In this document: one piece after another, positions 35,014 through 46,160 of the stretch
How the letters are laid out: each line of letters begins with the position of its first letter
How positions within the stretch are numbered: the first letter of the stretch is position 1
Assembly: GCA_013180625.2 (NCBI GenBank)
Contig: SNVD02005050.1
Coordinates: 154,180-218,179, forward strand
DNA: 64,000 bases
From: Boswellia sacra
Taxonomy: Eukaryota; Streptophyta; Magnoliopsida; Sapindales; Burseraceae
Direction of reading: 5' to 3'
Translations under genes and position numbers: made by a program
Notes under the pieces: model-generated
Database searches by the model: none
Told to the model about the DNA's origin: nothing
What the model saw: the letters and a program-made list of their open reading frames with translations, nothing else

Positions 35014-37030
35014 ATGGCAGTAAACTTCTATCAATTCGGTAGCAGATTTGAGCCACAACTACCATGGAGAGTAAATGAGGTAAGCACTTCGAACATTGAA
35101 CAACAACTTTTTGAGTTAACTTCTCTCGCGGAAAACATGGTTGTGGAACATATGCAGAAATCTTATGCATTTAAGGTATATTCTACCATGGAGCATCCAA
35201 TCGACATGTATCCAACTTTGCAAGGAGATATGGAACAAGCCAATGCCGTGAATGGATTTTCAGGACAACAAGGCAATGGTATAATCCCTTCTCTAACACT
35301 TACAATGCTAGATGGGAAGATCACCCTAATTTCAGTTACTGGAATCATCAACCAATCGTCCCAGATGCCATACCAAATCAACTACAAGGTTTTAATCAAC
35401 CTAGAGTGCAGCAACCATTTCAAATGCAACCACCACCAATGCCACAACCAGCACCACAACCAGCTGCAGAAAACTCAGGTATGTCACTCCAGGATATTGT
35501 TAATGCACTTGCCACTAACACTATGCAATTCCAGCGGGAAACTGGGGCAAGTATCCAAAACTTGGCAAATCAAATGGGACAATTGGCTACTAGCATGAGC
35601 AAATTCGAGGGCCAAGACTCAGAAAAATTATCTTCTCAAACGTTGATCAATCCAAGAGAGAATGCTTGTATGATAACTTTGCAAAATGGAGAGCAATTAG
35701 ATGTCCTGCCAAAGAAATCACAAACTGATGAAGAAGATGACACCACTTCCACCATGAACAAGACATCATCCTCTAAGGTATGTCTTAAAACTGCTATTCC
35801 TTCTTATGTTACTCCTCCACTTTTTCCTAGCAGATTGACAAAATTGAAGAAGGAGGAACAAGAACAAGAAATCCTGGAAACTTCTCGTAAAATCGAGATA
35901 AATATACCACTTCTGGATGCTACCGAGCAAGTACCTTGTTACACAAAATGTCTCAAGGAGTTATGCACCAACAAGAGAAATTTAAAAGGGAATGAGAAAG
36001 TAAGTATAGGGGAAAATGTTTCAATTGTACTACAAAGAAAAATTCCTCCGAAATGCAATGATCCAGGTACGGTCACCATTCCACGCACCATTGGTAAAAC
36101 CAAGTTTGAAAGAGCTATGTTAGATTTAGGAGCATCTATTAATGTCATGCCATTTATTTATGCTTCTTTAAATCTTGGACCTTTTGCGAAAACTGGTATT
36201 ACCATTCAGTTTGCTGATCATTTTAATGCGTATCCCAAAAGAGTTGTGGAAGATGTGCTTGTGCAGGTGAATCAATTGGTTTTCCCAGCAGACTTCTATG
36301 TCCTTAAAATAGAGGATGAGACATCTCCTAATCCAACACCGATTCTTTTAGGGAGACCATTCTCAAAAACTGCTAGAACAAAGATTGATGTTCATGATGG
36401 CACTCTCACCATAGAGTTTGATGGCAAGGTTATCCGTTTCAATATTTGTGAGGCAATGAGGTACCCTAGTGACTTACATTCTGTTTTTGCAGTTGACGTT
36501 ATTGATTATTTGCCACAACAATGTTTTGAGTTAACTCGCAAGAATGGATTGGAAATGGCTATTAGTGAGGACATAGGGACAGAAAATTCCAAAGAACCAA
36601 GAAGGTTGATATAAGTGTCCAAAGAAATGGAGGAAGCTATGGCATGCTTAGATGAGACTATAGCTATAATCACAAACAGGTATGATGTTTCGTACATTGA
36701 ATTGCCTTTATCTAATGAGAAACTTCTTCCTTCTGTGATGAAAGCCAATACCTTGGAGCTTAAGCTACTTCCGGATTATTTGAGGCATGTGTTTTTGGGT
36801 GAGAATGATTCTTTGCCAGTTATAATAGAAATGGGCCTTGCACCATACAAGAAGAGAAACTCGTCCAAGTACTTAGAGATCACAAAATAACTATTGGGTG
36901 GACGATTGCTAACATCCAAGGCCCAGCCATATGCATGCAAGAATTCTTGTTGGAAAAAGGATCCAAGCCCACTAGAGAAGCACAGCGGAGATTGGACCCT
37001 CCCATGATGGAACCAAAGTCAGGCTGAGGA
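35014..37030 (+). pseudogene. Gag C-terminal part, protease and RT lead-in of LOG element copy 1
   Basis: The ATG at 35014 gives MAVNFYQFGSRFEPQLPWRV, an N-terminus not typical of gag. The capsid core is missing. After a frameshift near 35265 the frame 35406-36614 has a Pro/Gln-rich stretch, SLQDIVNALATNTMQFQRET, and a protease with an intact-looking active site LDLGASINVMP and ILLGRPFSKTARTKIDVHDG. A stop replaces a Gln codon at about 36612. 36615-36890 is the conserved linker (KANTLELKLLPDYLRHVFLG), and 36890-37020 keeps the first RT residues (EAQRRLDPPMM) before homology ends. So protease remains but RT is deleted exactly at its start. Confidence 0.8.
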
Positions 37031-37471
37031 TGTTAAACCAAGCGCTTATTGGGAGGCAACCCAATGTTTTTGAAAAATAAATAAAAAAAGAAAAAGAAAA
37101 ATAAAATGAGGTAATAATGATCGATTTTTGTGTCTCGAGGAGATTCCTTTCGTAGGCCATCAAATTGATCAGGTTTTATCTCTTTTTGCCATCTGTCTTA
37201 TTTGTTTTTTATATTTTTTTACTTGTTTTTGACTTTTGTTTGCTATTGTGTTGTTATCTCTTTTATGTGTCTTTAGTTTCGTTTCTGCTCTTTTTTTCCT
37301 TCCTTTTGTTTAATTTTGATTATTCCGTACTTTGAATTCATTTGTGCAACAGCTTGAGGAAACATCCAAACGGGAGCTGAAGTCATTGCTCGAAGGTTTG
37401 AAACGTGCATATCTTGGAGAAAAACAAACTCAATTGCATTATCGGCAATAGCTCTCCTTTTCTCCTCTTCA
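37031..37471 (+). other. Post-pol spacer of LOG element copy 1
   Basis: It starts with ccaagcgcttattgggaggc, the gggaggcaaccc-type sequence that usually follows the end of pol in this group. Low-complexity A/G and T-rich DNA follows. 37350-37455 has a short open piece (QLEETSKRELKSLLEGLKRA) of unclear origin. It is collinear with 56590-57030 in copy 2. Confidence 0.5.
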
Positions 37472-39466
37472 ATGGATGCCGATATCTTTGTGTCAAACCT
37501 TCGTAAATATTTCCCTTCACTTCTGATGCGTTCGAAACTAGCAAGTATACTAGTCGCACAAGTAATAAAGTGATAAGTAAGATATCGTTCCCACGAGGAT
37601 TGATTCTAATTGAATTTGTTATTTCCAGCAACAATAAACTAAACAGGGGGGATTTTTGTTGATTGATTAACTTGATGAAATAAGAATGCAAGTAAAGAAT
37701 AACAAAACAGAAAGTAAATTTGAATGAAAAATCAATGGGAGAAAGCTGGTTAAGGGATCCTTCTCTACCACAGATATGGATTTGCGAAGTAATTCTAGAA
37801 TTGTCATCTAATTACAGCATTGAAGTTATCAACCGTAGATAATAACAAGCTCTATTACCCCAATCTTTCCTTACTTGTTGTTAAATAAAACAAGCTCTTT
37901 ATTTAATCTCTATCCATTAAACAACCTAGAACAAGCTCTCTGAGTTTAATTCAATGGATGCATTATGATAAGAAAGATAGGTTGATCTAAGCAATAAACA
38001 CACAAGCTCGGATTATTTAACTTAGGTATATTCTCCAATTGTAATCTCTGATCACAATTTTGCTACTAATGATTAGAAATTCAAGACAATTACGGATCAA
38101 GATTTCTAGTCTAGCAATAAATCAATACCAGATTATATTCAGTTGGCCACTCAAATACAATCAGCAAGCAATCATAAGCATTAAATATGGGAGAATACAA
38201 GCAACTTCATTAGAGAATTGGATAACAATTCCTTACACAATCAACTTACAAAAACCATATCAGGGGCTTTGAAATCACCCTCAACCAATTCATAGTCAGT
38301 TACACATGTTTAAGAACGTGGTAAATACAATACAACATGGAGACATTCCAGAAAATGAAAGGGAAGGGAAAAAACTTAGCAAATTTGATGTAATTCTCTT
38401 TGGATTGTAGTTCTTCCTCTTTCCAAGCTTCCTTTCTCCTTCAAGAACTCCAGGAGATGAAAGAATTCTAGAGCTGCAGCCTCCACCACGTTCTCCCCTC
38501 TTCAAGTTATGAAAATAAACCCTAAAATGTGTTTAAATATTCTGCTACAGTAACCTGCTACAGTGTCCCGTATTATACATGCTACAGTGATTTGTGGAAT
38601 TACATTTCTATACTTCTCACACTGTTTTGATTACAACTTTTGGTACACTGAATGGATTTATAAACCGTAAATTTCTCCAGAAATTAGACTTCGAGATCTT
38701 TCCAACGGTATATAACATGTCATCGGGTTCATTGTATATCAATACAATTAAATCCGAGAAGATCACTGACTAGCAGAGGTGAAAATGAAGGTTTTTACTC
38801 CATTTTTGTGCAAGTTGCTCCAAAACTCCTACAAACATCAAAACCACACAAAAACATAAAAATACCAAGGAATATAGCAAAGAAACATGGACGAATTGAT
38901 ATAAAAGTAATACATAAATAGACACCTATCAACTTCCTCAAAATGCTGTGTATAAAATTTATAAAGTGCGGATGACTAGACTTTGGGTGTTGATGCTCCT
39001 AAATGTGCCTGCGGATATCCGATGGTTTATCGAAGCCAAGGTAAGATTGTCCGGTGAGCCTGATATTAACCTAGCAAAATACATGCCTGGTCTAGGAAAG
39101 AGCTACTACGCCAATAGGAAAAGAGCAAAAAGGTTACAAGCATGTTATAAATGTGCTAGATGGAATTGTAACCAGACTTGTCGTTCATTAGGTTTTGTGT
39201 CCAGAAATAGAGAAGATAAACTGTTATTTATTAAGAATGGTCTAAGTAATGAGTCGCTGGATAATGTTTTATTAAATCTTGAGTCACATTCTTGTGGACT
39301 TGTCCAGCGTGAATTGCTTAATCTATGGACATAATTTCGTGATGAATTGCAGTGTTATAGTCTAGGGAATCTGACTAAAAACGACCCTGTTTGCCAGTTT
39401 ATAAGAAACTGGATGGGAAGCAAATCCCCGACTCATAGAAGGCGTTTCAGCCGTTACTGGACGTAA
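37472..39466 (+). pseudogene. Cys-rich ORF of LOG element copy 1, split by a solo LTR
   Basis: The start at 37472 and first 16 codons are followed by the solo LTR with its duplicated target (37519-38936), then the frame resumes from about 38937. It contains basic KSYYANRKRAKRLQACYKCA and a CX2CX4CX3C cluster near 39130-39180. A TAA at 39332 stands where copy 2 has a Gln codon. The frame then continues to 39466, ending in a basic SPTHRRRFSRYWT. The likely C-terminus therefore differs from that of copy 2, which has a one-base insertion there. See the copy at 56033-56587 for likely identity. It is dead in this copy. Confidence 0.7.
37524..38931 (-). repeat. Solo LTR of family A nested in the Cys-rich ORF
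   Basis: It is a complete minus-strand LTR (tgatgcgttcg ... acacctatca, 1,408 bp) flanked by acttc at 37519-37523 and 38932-38936. Copy 2 has the unbroken site (in sense, cccttcacttcctcaaaa), so the insertion and its 5 bp duplication are proven by comparison. Recombination between LTRs of a full insertion would leave this. Confidence 0.95.
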
Positions 39467-39660
39467 AACCAGAGGAAGATGTGAGCCACAATCACAACTA
39501 CTTGTATATTTGAATGTGTGTTGTTGTTGTCGAATTTTATTTCTTTATTGTTTCGTTTGATCTGATTATCAATGTTGTTTTTGTGTTGTTGTTGTTTGTT
39601 GATTTTGTTTGTTTTAATTTCAAGTTTTCTTTTTGACAAACCATATGACTACCCCATGAC

Positions 39661-39840
39661 ATAAGCACACGTGGGAGACAAGTGTGGAGGTTTTGTCAAC
39701 CTCCACTGAAAGTATATCTTTACTTTTCATGCTTCACGTGGGAGACAAGTGTGTAGGTTTTGTCAAACCTCGCTGAAAGCATATCTAATTTTTTCAAATC
39801 TTAGGGCGATAAATCTGCATCGAGCAACCCCCATCGAAAT
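39661..39840 (+). repeat. Tandem G-box/hairpin units (two plus a partial), copy 1
   Basis: Units of about 67 bp each hold CACGTGGGAGACAAGTGT (G-boxes at 39668-39673 and 39735-39740). A hairpin follows: gtggaggtt-ttgtc-aacctccac at 39684-39706, then gtgtaggttttgtcaaacctcgc at 39751-39773. A final partial unit ends near 39840. Copy 2 has three full units. The array stands between the Cys-rich ORF and LOG. G-boxes are common plant promoter elements, so it could be a promoter or an RNA structure. Both are inference. Confidence 0.75.
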
Positions 39841-39991
39841 TATGTCCCCATATGTCAAATTTGAGAGTTTTATGTGTGTATATATCCATTCTCCATATTT
39901 TCAAATGTCATTATTATAACCTGTCTTGCACTTGAAAGCATACTACCTAACGTGCATCATTGCCTTACACAAGGTTAGAGCACTTGTAAAA

Positions 39992-40642
39992 ATGGAGAAA
40001 ACACCAATTCGGCGATTCCAAAATATATGCGTATTTTGTGGATCGCAATTTGGTAAAGATGGAGAGTTTACAACATCAGCTCTTGATCTTGGTAGGACAT
40101 TAGCTGCGAGGGGTATTCATTTGATTTATGGAGGGGGTAGTCTTGGGTTAATGGGTTGTGTGTCGATAGTTGCATCCCTATGAGGGAGCAAAGTTCTTGA
40201 CATTATCCCTAAACCATTAGCTGTACGAGATATCGTAGGCAACACAATCGGGGAAGAGTTACAGGTCTCTAGCATGCATGAGCATATTGCACATATGGTT
40301 GTTAAGTCCGATGCATTTATAGCTTTGCCTGGTGGTTATGGTACATTAGAGGAGATATTTCAAATCACCTCTTAGGCACAGCTAAACATCCATAAGAAAC
40401 CCATTGGTTTGTTAAATGTCAATAATTTTTTTGATGGTTTGTTGTCCTTTCTTGATCAAGCTGTAGAAAAAAACTTAATCTCACCGTCGGCGAGGCAAAT
40501 CTTGGTTACAGCTTCAACTGCAGTGGAGTTAATTGATAAACTTTAAGAATTCGTCTATTCGCCTGATCCAACAACGGCTCGGATAGATTGGTTTGAAGAA
40601 GGCAATAAAAGGCGTATACTGGATTTAACGCTCCATCTGTAA
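39992..40642 (+). pseudogene. LOG: LONELY GUY (LOG) cytokinin-activating enzyme, captured copy 1
   Basis: LOG enzymes (cytokinin riboside 5'-monophosphate phosphoribohydrolase, cytosol/nucleus) release the active cytokinin base from its nucleotide. The frame is 216 codons plus stop, the family's usual length, with no intron and no frameshift. Motifs: CVFCGSQFGKDGEF near the N-terminus, LIYGGGSLGLMG, SDAFIALPGGYGTLEE (residues 113-121 for PGGYGTLEE), and GLLNVNNFFDGLLSFLDQAV. Three in-frame stops kill it: TGA at 40181, TAG at 40373, TAA at 40544. All three are sense codons in copy 2. The Arg of the MHxR motif, a catalytic residue in the family, is His here (MHEHIAHM). Host LOG genes have several introns, so this came from spliced RNA. 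Neighbours are the hairpin array and the element's 3' region. Confidence 0.9.
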
Positions 40643-42452
40643 TCTCTATCTATTGGTTTGCTTCGTTTTTGTTTACTTTCGTTTTAGGTGTTTATTTGAG
40701 ATTTTTCATGTTATTTCTTTTGAGTTTTTTTCAGGTTATTTCTTTCGCCCCAGGTAATATTTTATAATCGTGGCTTTTAGAGTGGCGGCTTAAAAAGTTC
40801 AATTCCTCTTGAAATGCATTCTGGATCTCTTCAATCCATAATGGCTGAATAAGGAGGCTAACTTCTAACTTTTTAGACCCATTCTAACTGACTTGTTTTT
40901 GTTTGCTGGCTTGTTGGACTTTGTTCTTTTATGAGTAAGTTTAGTTTTGTGTAATTTAGAGTTGTTGTGTGTTTTTGTCTTTATCAGTTTCGATTCGAAA
41001 AAAAAAAAACATTGTGGAAAAACTTGAGAATGGCAGAATATGGGGTTTCCTTAACTCTTGAAACGCATTCTCTCTAAATAAATCTGTAGTTTGTTTATTT
41101 CATGTTGTTTGAAGTGTCTTGTTTCTTGTTTTGTTCTTTCATAATATACATTTCAAGCATACAGATCCATGCATCATTTATCATTTTCCAAGAGTTATTC
41201 TTAATTCAATCATTGCCTTATCATTGACCCACAACATTGAGCACCGAGCCATTATCACTGAGTTATTTGTTTACTTAGAGAAGGTTTATGCAATTTAAGT
41301 GTTTGTTCAGATTTCAATGAATTCTAGAACCTGTTTGATGGTACTCGAGGTGAAATCCTAGACTGTGCAATATTGGGGAAATGATTTAGGCCATCTTTGG
41401 ACCGTTTGAGCCTTAATAGCCAACCTTGATTGAAATTGATCCTTAGTTACCCTTTTGAGCCTTTGTAAGCCTTTGTTAACTCACTAAAAAGATTTCCTAA
41501 CCCCAAATGATTTTTTTTTTCAAACAGTTTGTCCCTTACCTATGAGCATGTAGATCATTCACGATGACATTTTGAATTATGTTCTGGTTTTGGGAAGTCA
41601 GAGGAGGTTGGATAGTGCCATGAGCAATGCAAGTGAGTTTTATTATGTTTGTAAAAAAAAAAAAAGAAAAAAAACAATCTGTACTTATCTTTCACGTACT
41701 TAAACATTGAGGACAATGTGCTATTTAAGTGTGGGGAAGGGGAATTGCAGTTAAAGAAAAAAAAAGAAGAAAAAGATATCTATACCCTTGGGTGTTCTTA
41801 AAAAGAATGAAACAACAAAGTGTGGAGGTGTAGTTTCTTTTGTTTTCTTAAAAAAAAAAAGAGAAAAAAAGAAAAAAAAAGATTGAGTGTTCCAAATAAG
41901 TTTGGGAGAGTAACCTGGTGAATTGAAATAAAGTTGTGTTATAGGGTTGACTCTATATAATCTTGAATGATTTATATGTTTGTGGGTGATTTGAGCCAAA
42001 TTATTATACTTTATCATACCTTCACCCAAGCCAAACGTTACAAGCTTAATAAAGTCCTACTGGATCCTTGGTATTGTGCATGTCTACATTAGTGGAGAGT
42101 GACTTGAAAAGCAGGCCTATGGAGTTCGTTTATACACACATCTTTACTATTAAATATGATTCATTTTTATGCATAAATTCGTCCGGGTTACAAGTGATCA
42201 GGTGAGAATGGCTCTACACACACACACTTGAGGAATTGAAGTGAAGCGAAACTAATCTTTGAGATAAAATTCTTGATCAAGTGCATTATTTTGAAGTTTT
42301 CCTTGGGTTATAATTAATTACAATCTTTGAGGCTTATTTGCAAGATGAAGCATTTGTATGTTTTAATTTTTTGTTGATTCTGTTTCGGTTTAGTTTTATT
42401 TCACATTGTCGTAGTTGCTCGAGGACTAGCAACGTCTAAGTGTGGGGGAATT
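40643..42452 (+). other. 3' region and polypurine tract of LOG element copy 1
   Basis: About 1.8 kb with no gene. It has A-runs, the phrase ttaagtgtggggaaggggaa (about 41725), and gtgtgggggaatt as polypurine tract directly before the right LTR. Parts (41330-42300) resemble the relic at 46420-47120, so this 3' region is shared across related Ty3/gypsy families. Confidence 0.7.
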
Positions 42453-43865
42453 TGATAAGTGTCTATTTATATATCATTTTCATATCAATTCGTCCATGTT
42501 TCTTTGCTATATTCCTTGGTATTTTTTATGTTTTTGTGTGGTTTTGATGTTTGTAGGAGTTTTGGAGCAACTTGCACAAAAATGGAGTACAACCCTTCAT
42601 TTTCACCTCTGCTAGTCAACCATCTTCTCGGATTTAATTGTATTGATATACAATGAACCCGATGACATATTATATACCGTTGGAAAGCTCTCGAAGTCTA
42701 TTTTTCTGGAGAAATTTACGGTTTATTAATCCATTCAGTGTACCAAAAGTTGTAATCAAAACAGTGTGAGAAGTATAGAAATGTAATTCCACAAATCACT
42801 GTATCATGTATAATACGGGACACTGTAGCAGGTTACTGTAGCAGAGTATTTAAACACATTTTAGGGTTTTATTTTCATAACTTGAAGAGGGAAGAACGTG
42901 GAGGAGGCTGCAGCTCTGGAATTCTTTCATCTCCTGGAGTTCTTGATGGAGAAAGGAAGCTTGGAAAGAGGAAGAACTGCAATCCAAAGAGAATTACATC
43001 AAATTTGCTAAGTTTTTCCCTTCCCTTTCATTTTCTGGAATGTCTCCATGTCGTATTGTATTTACCACGTTCTTAAACATGTGTAACTGAATCTGAATTG
43101 GTTGAGGGTGATTTCAAAGCCCCTGATATGGTTTTTGTAGTTGATTGTGCAAGAAGTTGTTATCCAATTCTCTAATTGAATTTGCTTGTATTTTCCTATA
43201 TCTAATGCTTATGATTGCTTGCTGGATTATATTTTGAATGGCCAACTGAATATAATCTGGTTGTTCTCTATTGCTAGACTAGAAATCTTGATCCGTAATT
43301 GTCTTGAATTTCTAATCCTTAGTAGCAAAATTGTGATCAGAGATTGCAATTGGAGAACACAACCTAAGTTAAATATTCCGAGCTTGTGTGTTTATTGCTT
43401 AGATCAACCTATCTTTCTTATCGTAATGCCTCCATTGAATTATATTTAGAGAGCTTGTTCTAGGTTGTTTAATGGATAGAGATTAAATAAAGAGCCTGTT
43501 TTATTTAACAACAAAGTAATGAAAGATCGGGATAACAGAGCTTGTTGTTATCTACGGTTGATAATTTCAATGGTGTAATTGGATGACAATTCTACAATTA
43601 ATTCGCAAATCCATATCTTGTGGTAGAGAAGGATCTCTTAACCAGGTTACTCTCTTTGATTTTTCACTCTATTTTACTTTGTGCTGTTTTATTATGCATT
43701 TACATTAATATTTCATTTAGTTAATCCATCAACAAAGCCTCCCTATTTATCTATTGTTGCTATAAAATAACAAATTCAATTAGAATCAATCCTCGTGAGA
43801 ACGATATCTTACTTATCACTTTATTAATTGTGCGACTAGTATACTTGCTAGTTTCGAACGCATCA
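42453..43865 (+). repeat. Right LTR of LOG element copy 1
   Basis: It runs tgataagtgtct ... gaacgcatca, 1,413 bp, closely matching the left LTR with scattered substitutions and small indels. It is directly followed by LINE ORF2 sequence (ggggttaagg). Confidence 0.9.
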
Positions 43866-45681
43866 TGGGGTTAAGGACGATCGATATTCCAGAGTGTATG
43901 GTTCGATGGATCGCGACGTGCATGTCTTCTGCACATTTCTCTATTGCTTTAAATGGAGAGTTTCATGGTTTTTTTCCCACCTCCAGAGGAGTTCGACAGG
44001 GTGATCCGCTGTCACCATACTTTTGTGTGTTGGCAATGGAGGGTTTGAATGGTATTCTTCGGGAGGCTTCTCAGAGGCCTGGTTTTCGATATCATTGGAG
44101 ATGTCAGCAGGTCTCTCTCACTCATCTTTGTTTTACAGATGATCTGATGGTTTTTTGTAGGGCAGATGCGGGCTCTGTTAGTCTAGTTCGTAATGCTTTG
44201 CAGAAGTTTGCAAAGCTCTCTGGTTTAGTAACGACTTCTGCCAAGAGTCATGTATTCTTTTCTGGAGTCAATGATGAGGACCGAATTATGTTGTAGGCCA
44301 TCTTGGGTTTTCAGGTGGGGAGTCTGCCAGTTAGATATTTAGAAGTGCCTCTGATTAGTACCAGATTGCGCTCTTCAGATTGTACTCCATTGATAGAACG
44401 AATTCTATCGAGGGTCAGGTTATGGACATCTGCTATGTTGACTTATGCTGGCCGTCTTCAGTTAATCAAGTCGGTACTTTTTTCCATACAGGTCTATTGG
44501 TCATCCATATTCATATTGTCGGCAACTATGGTGCAAAAGATTGAGGGTATTCTGGCTGCTTTCCTGTGGAGAGAGACCTCTTTGTCTCGTTCTGGGGCCA
44601 AAGTAGCTTGGGATTCGGTTTGCTATCAGTTAAAGGAAGGAGGATTGGGAATTAAGCGAGTGAAGGAATGGAATCAGGCCGCTATTCTAAAGCATGTTTG
44701 GAGACTTATTTCTGATAAGTCCTCCACATGGTCTTCTTGGGTTCATAAAGTACTCCTTCAGGGCCGCTCGTTTTGGTAGGTTCGAGTTACTTCTGGAGCG
44801 TCCTGGTTTTAAAGGAAGATTTTGCACAGTCGAGATTAGTGTAGGGATAAATTTATCTCTTGTATTGGAGATGGTCGTGACACCTCACTTTGGTAGGATT
44901 ACTGGTTGCCACAAGGGCCTCTTTGTGATTTGTTTTCTTTCAGAAATCTTTCATCTACAGGTCTTCCCTCAGATGCCAAGGTCTCCGCTATTATTCAGAA
45001 TAGGGATTAGACTTTTCCTGATGGTGGATCGGCCCTTGGACGAATTTGGGACACTATCAGCTTCCGGCCTATGATGGGGACCCCTGATCGTATTGTTTGG
45101 AAGGGCCACACCTCTGGAGTTTTCTCCATTGCCTCAGCATGGGAGTTTTTACCGAGTAGACGAGTCGTGAATTCATTTCATCATCTTCTTTAGTTCCTGG
45201 CCATATTCCAAGACACTCTTTTATTCTTTGGCTTGCCTCCTTGGGTCGTCTTCGTACTATGGATCAATTACAGCGTCATGGCATGTTATCCTCTTCGGGC
45301 TGTGTTCTCTGTGCCTCAGCAAATGAGACTCATGAGCATCTTTTCTTTAGATGTCCTTTCTTGTCTTCTGTATGGGAGGAGATTACAGCTAAGACTCTCA
45401 ATGTTTGGCCATCTTATGATTTGCTCACTCTACTTCATTGGGCTTCTCTTCATCTTCAGGGTAGAAAGAATTTTGAGCATATCCTTACACGTTTGGTCTT
45501 TTCTGCCACAATTTATTTTCTATGGTATGAGAGGAATGATCCTGTGTATCAGCAGCGTCGTTGGACTTGTTGTCAGGTGATTGATGAGATTTTTACCTTG
45601 GTTCGCTCTCGGCTTCTAACCTTGGAGGCCAAGTATGTGATCACTCCTCAACTTCGTGCCATATGGGGTCTTCATCATTAG
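43866..45681 (+). pseudogene. LINE ORF2, C-terminal part: reverse transcriptase and zf-RVT region
   Basis: RT continues with TSRGVRQGDPLSPYFCVLAM and the catalytic HLCFTDDLMVF, whose two Asp residues are intact. A stop follows at about 44295, then YLEVPLISTRLRSSDCTPLI and VYWSSIFILSATMVQKIEGI, a stop at 44777 and frameshifts near 44780-45240. The zf-RVT-like segment GCVLCASANETHEHLFFRCP is near 45300-45360, ending at 45681. A roughly 60-residue piece between the two halves of RT is missing, so this LINE could not be restored just by removing the LOG element. 45682-45960 is its 3' untranslated end with the A run. Confidence 0.8.
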
Positions 45682-46021
45682 TTTGTTTTCTTTGACTTTA
45701 TTTTGCTAGATTGGGCTAATATGCCCTTTTGTTTTTATTGTTTGAGTGATCTTGGCTATGTTGTGGTTGGTTTTGGGCCTATGAACAATCGTTTTGTCTG
45801 GGGCCTTTGGCTTTTATTCTGTTTATTCGTTTGAAGCCTTTGGGCTTTGTTATTTCCTTTTGGACTTGTGAGCACTAAATACTCTTCTTGGGGTATGCCC
45901 CTCGTAATATTGTACTATCTTTTTTCTTTTTATGTGAATAGTAATTTTTTCAAAAAAAAAGTGTATTGTGTTCGTTTCGTATTCGGGTCGTCTTCATATG
46001 TCGTGCAAATTACCACCCCTA

Positions 46022-46160
46022 CAACTAGTCAACCATAAGCGTCACGAATATTTGATTTCCAGCAACAAATTGGCCATATTACTAATAAGTGCCACCGCCT
46101 TCGACATGAGATACAAGACCTGATCGACAATGAAAGAATTCCCGCCCTAGAGATTTGAAA
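46022..46160 (+). pseudogene. Gag fragment with zinc-knuckle-like motif (Tat type)
   Basis: The frame reads IFDFQQQIGHITNKCHRLRH followed by EIQDLIDNERIPALE, the gag segment around the nucleic-acid-binding motif in Tat elements. The first Cys is Asp here. It probably continues the gag cut at 11701, the nested stack lying in between. 30095-30116 would be the bit between the two insertions. That link is inferred. Confidence 0.55.

Larger units (their letters stand above)
33489..43865 (+). mobile_element. LOG element (family A): non-autonomous LTR retrotransposon with captured genes, copy 1
   Basis: LTRs at 33489-34900 and 42453-43865 (about 1.41 kb, TGATAAGTGTC...CGCATCA) flank a tRNA-Asp-type primer site, gag C-terminal part and protease, a short RT lead-in, a Cys-rich ORF, a hairpin/G-box array, an intronless LOG gene, a long 3' region and a polypurine tract. 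RT, RNase H and integrase are absent, so it needs enzymes from another element. A solo LTR of the same family (37524-38931) sits in it. Without that it is about 9.0 kb. A second copy with the same cargo lies at 51392-60625. The surrounding LINE lost DNA at the insertion and there is no target duplication. Confidence 0.85.
30562..45960 (+). mobile_element. L1-type LINE, interrupted by the LOG retrotransposon
   Basis: It has ORF1 with a zinc knuckle, ORF2 with endonuclease, RT and zf-RVT regions, and a terminal A run at 45952-45960. It is flanked by gtgtatcgtgttc (30549-30561) and gtgtattgtgttc (45961-45973), a 13 bp target duplication with one change. This proves it jumped into the hAT-like element. 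Its own DNA is about 30562-33425 and 43866-45960, about 5 kb, roughly full length. About 180 bp around the middle of RT appears to have been lost where the LOG element sits. Several stop codons show it is dead. Confidence 0.85.
30117..46021. mobile_element. hAT-like element split by a LINE
   Basis: The left end tagggatggcaattcatgtc and the inverted right end taggggtggtaatttgcacg form imperfect terminal inverted repeats. Subterminal words such as tgtatcgtgttc and ttcgggtcgt recur inside. The element's own sequence is about 30117-30561 and 45961-46021 (about 0.5 kb). The middle is taken by the LINE and all it carries. The 8 bp target duplication is not clean (gccagcta against tacaacta, 5 of 8). 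It appears to sit in the gag of the plus-strand family-B element, since gag-like sequence resumes at 46022. No transposase. Confidence 0.6.

Noticed and set aside
39926..40183. Reading the LOG frame as an 85-residue protein starting at 39926
   Set aside because: The family start is the internal ATG at 39992, which is shared with copy 2. The upstream residues have no homology and the end is a premature stop.
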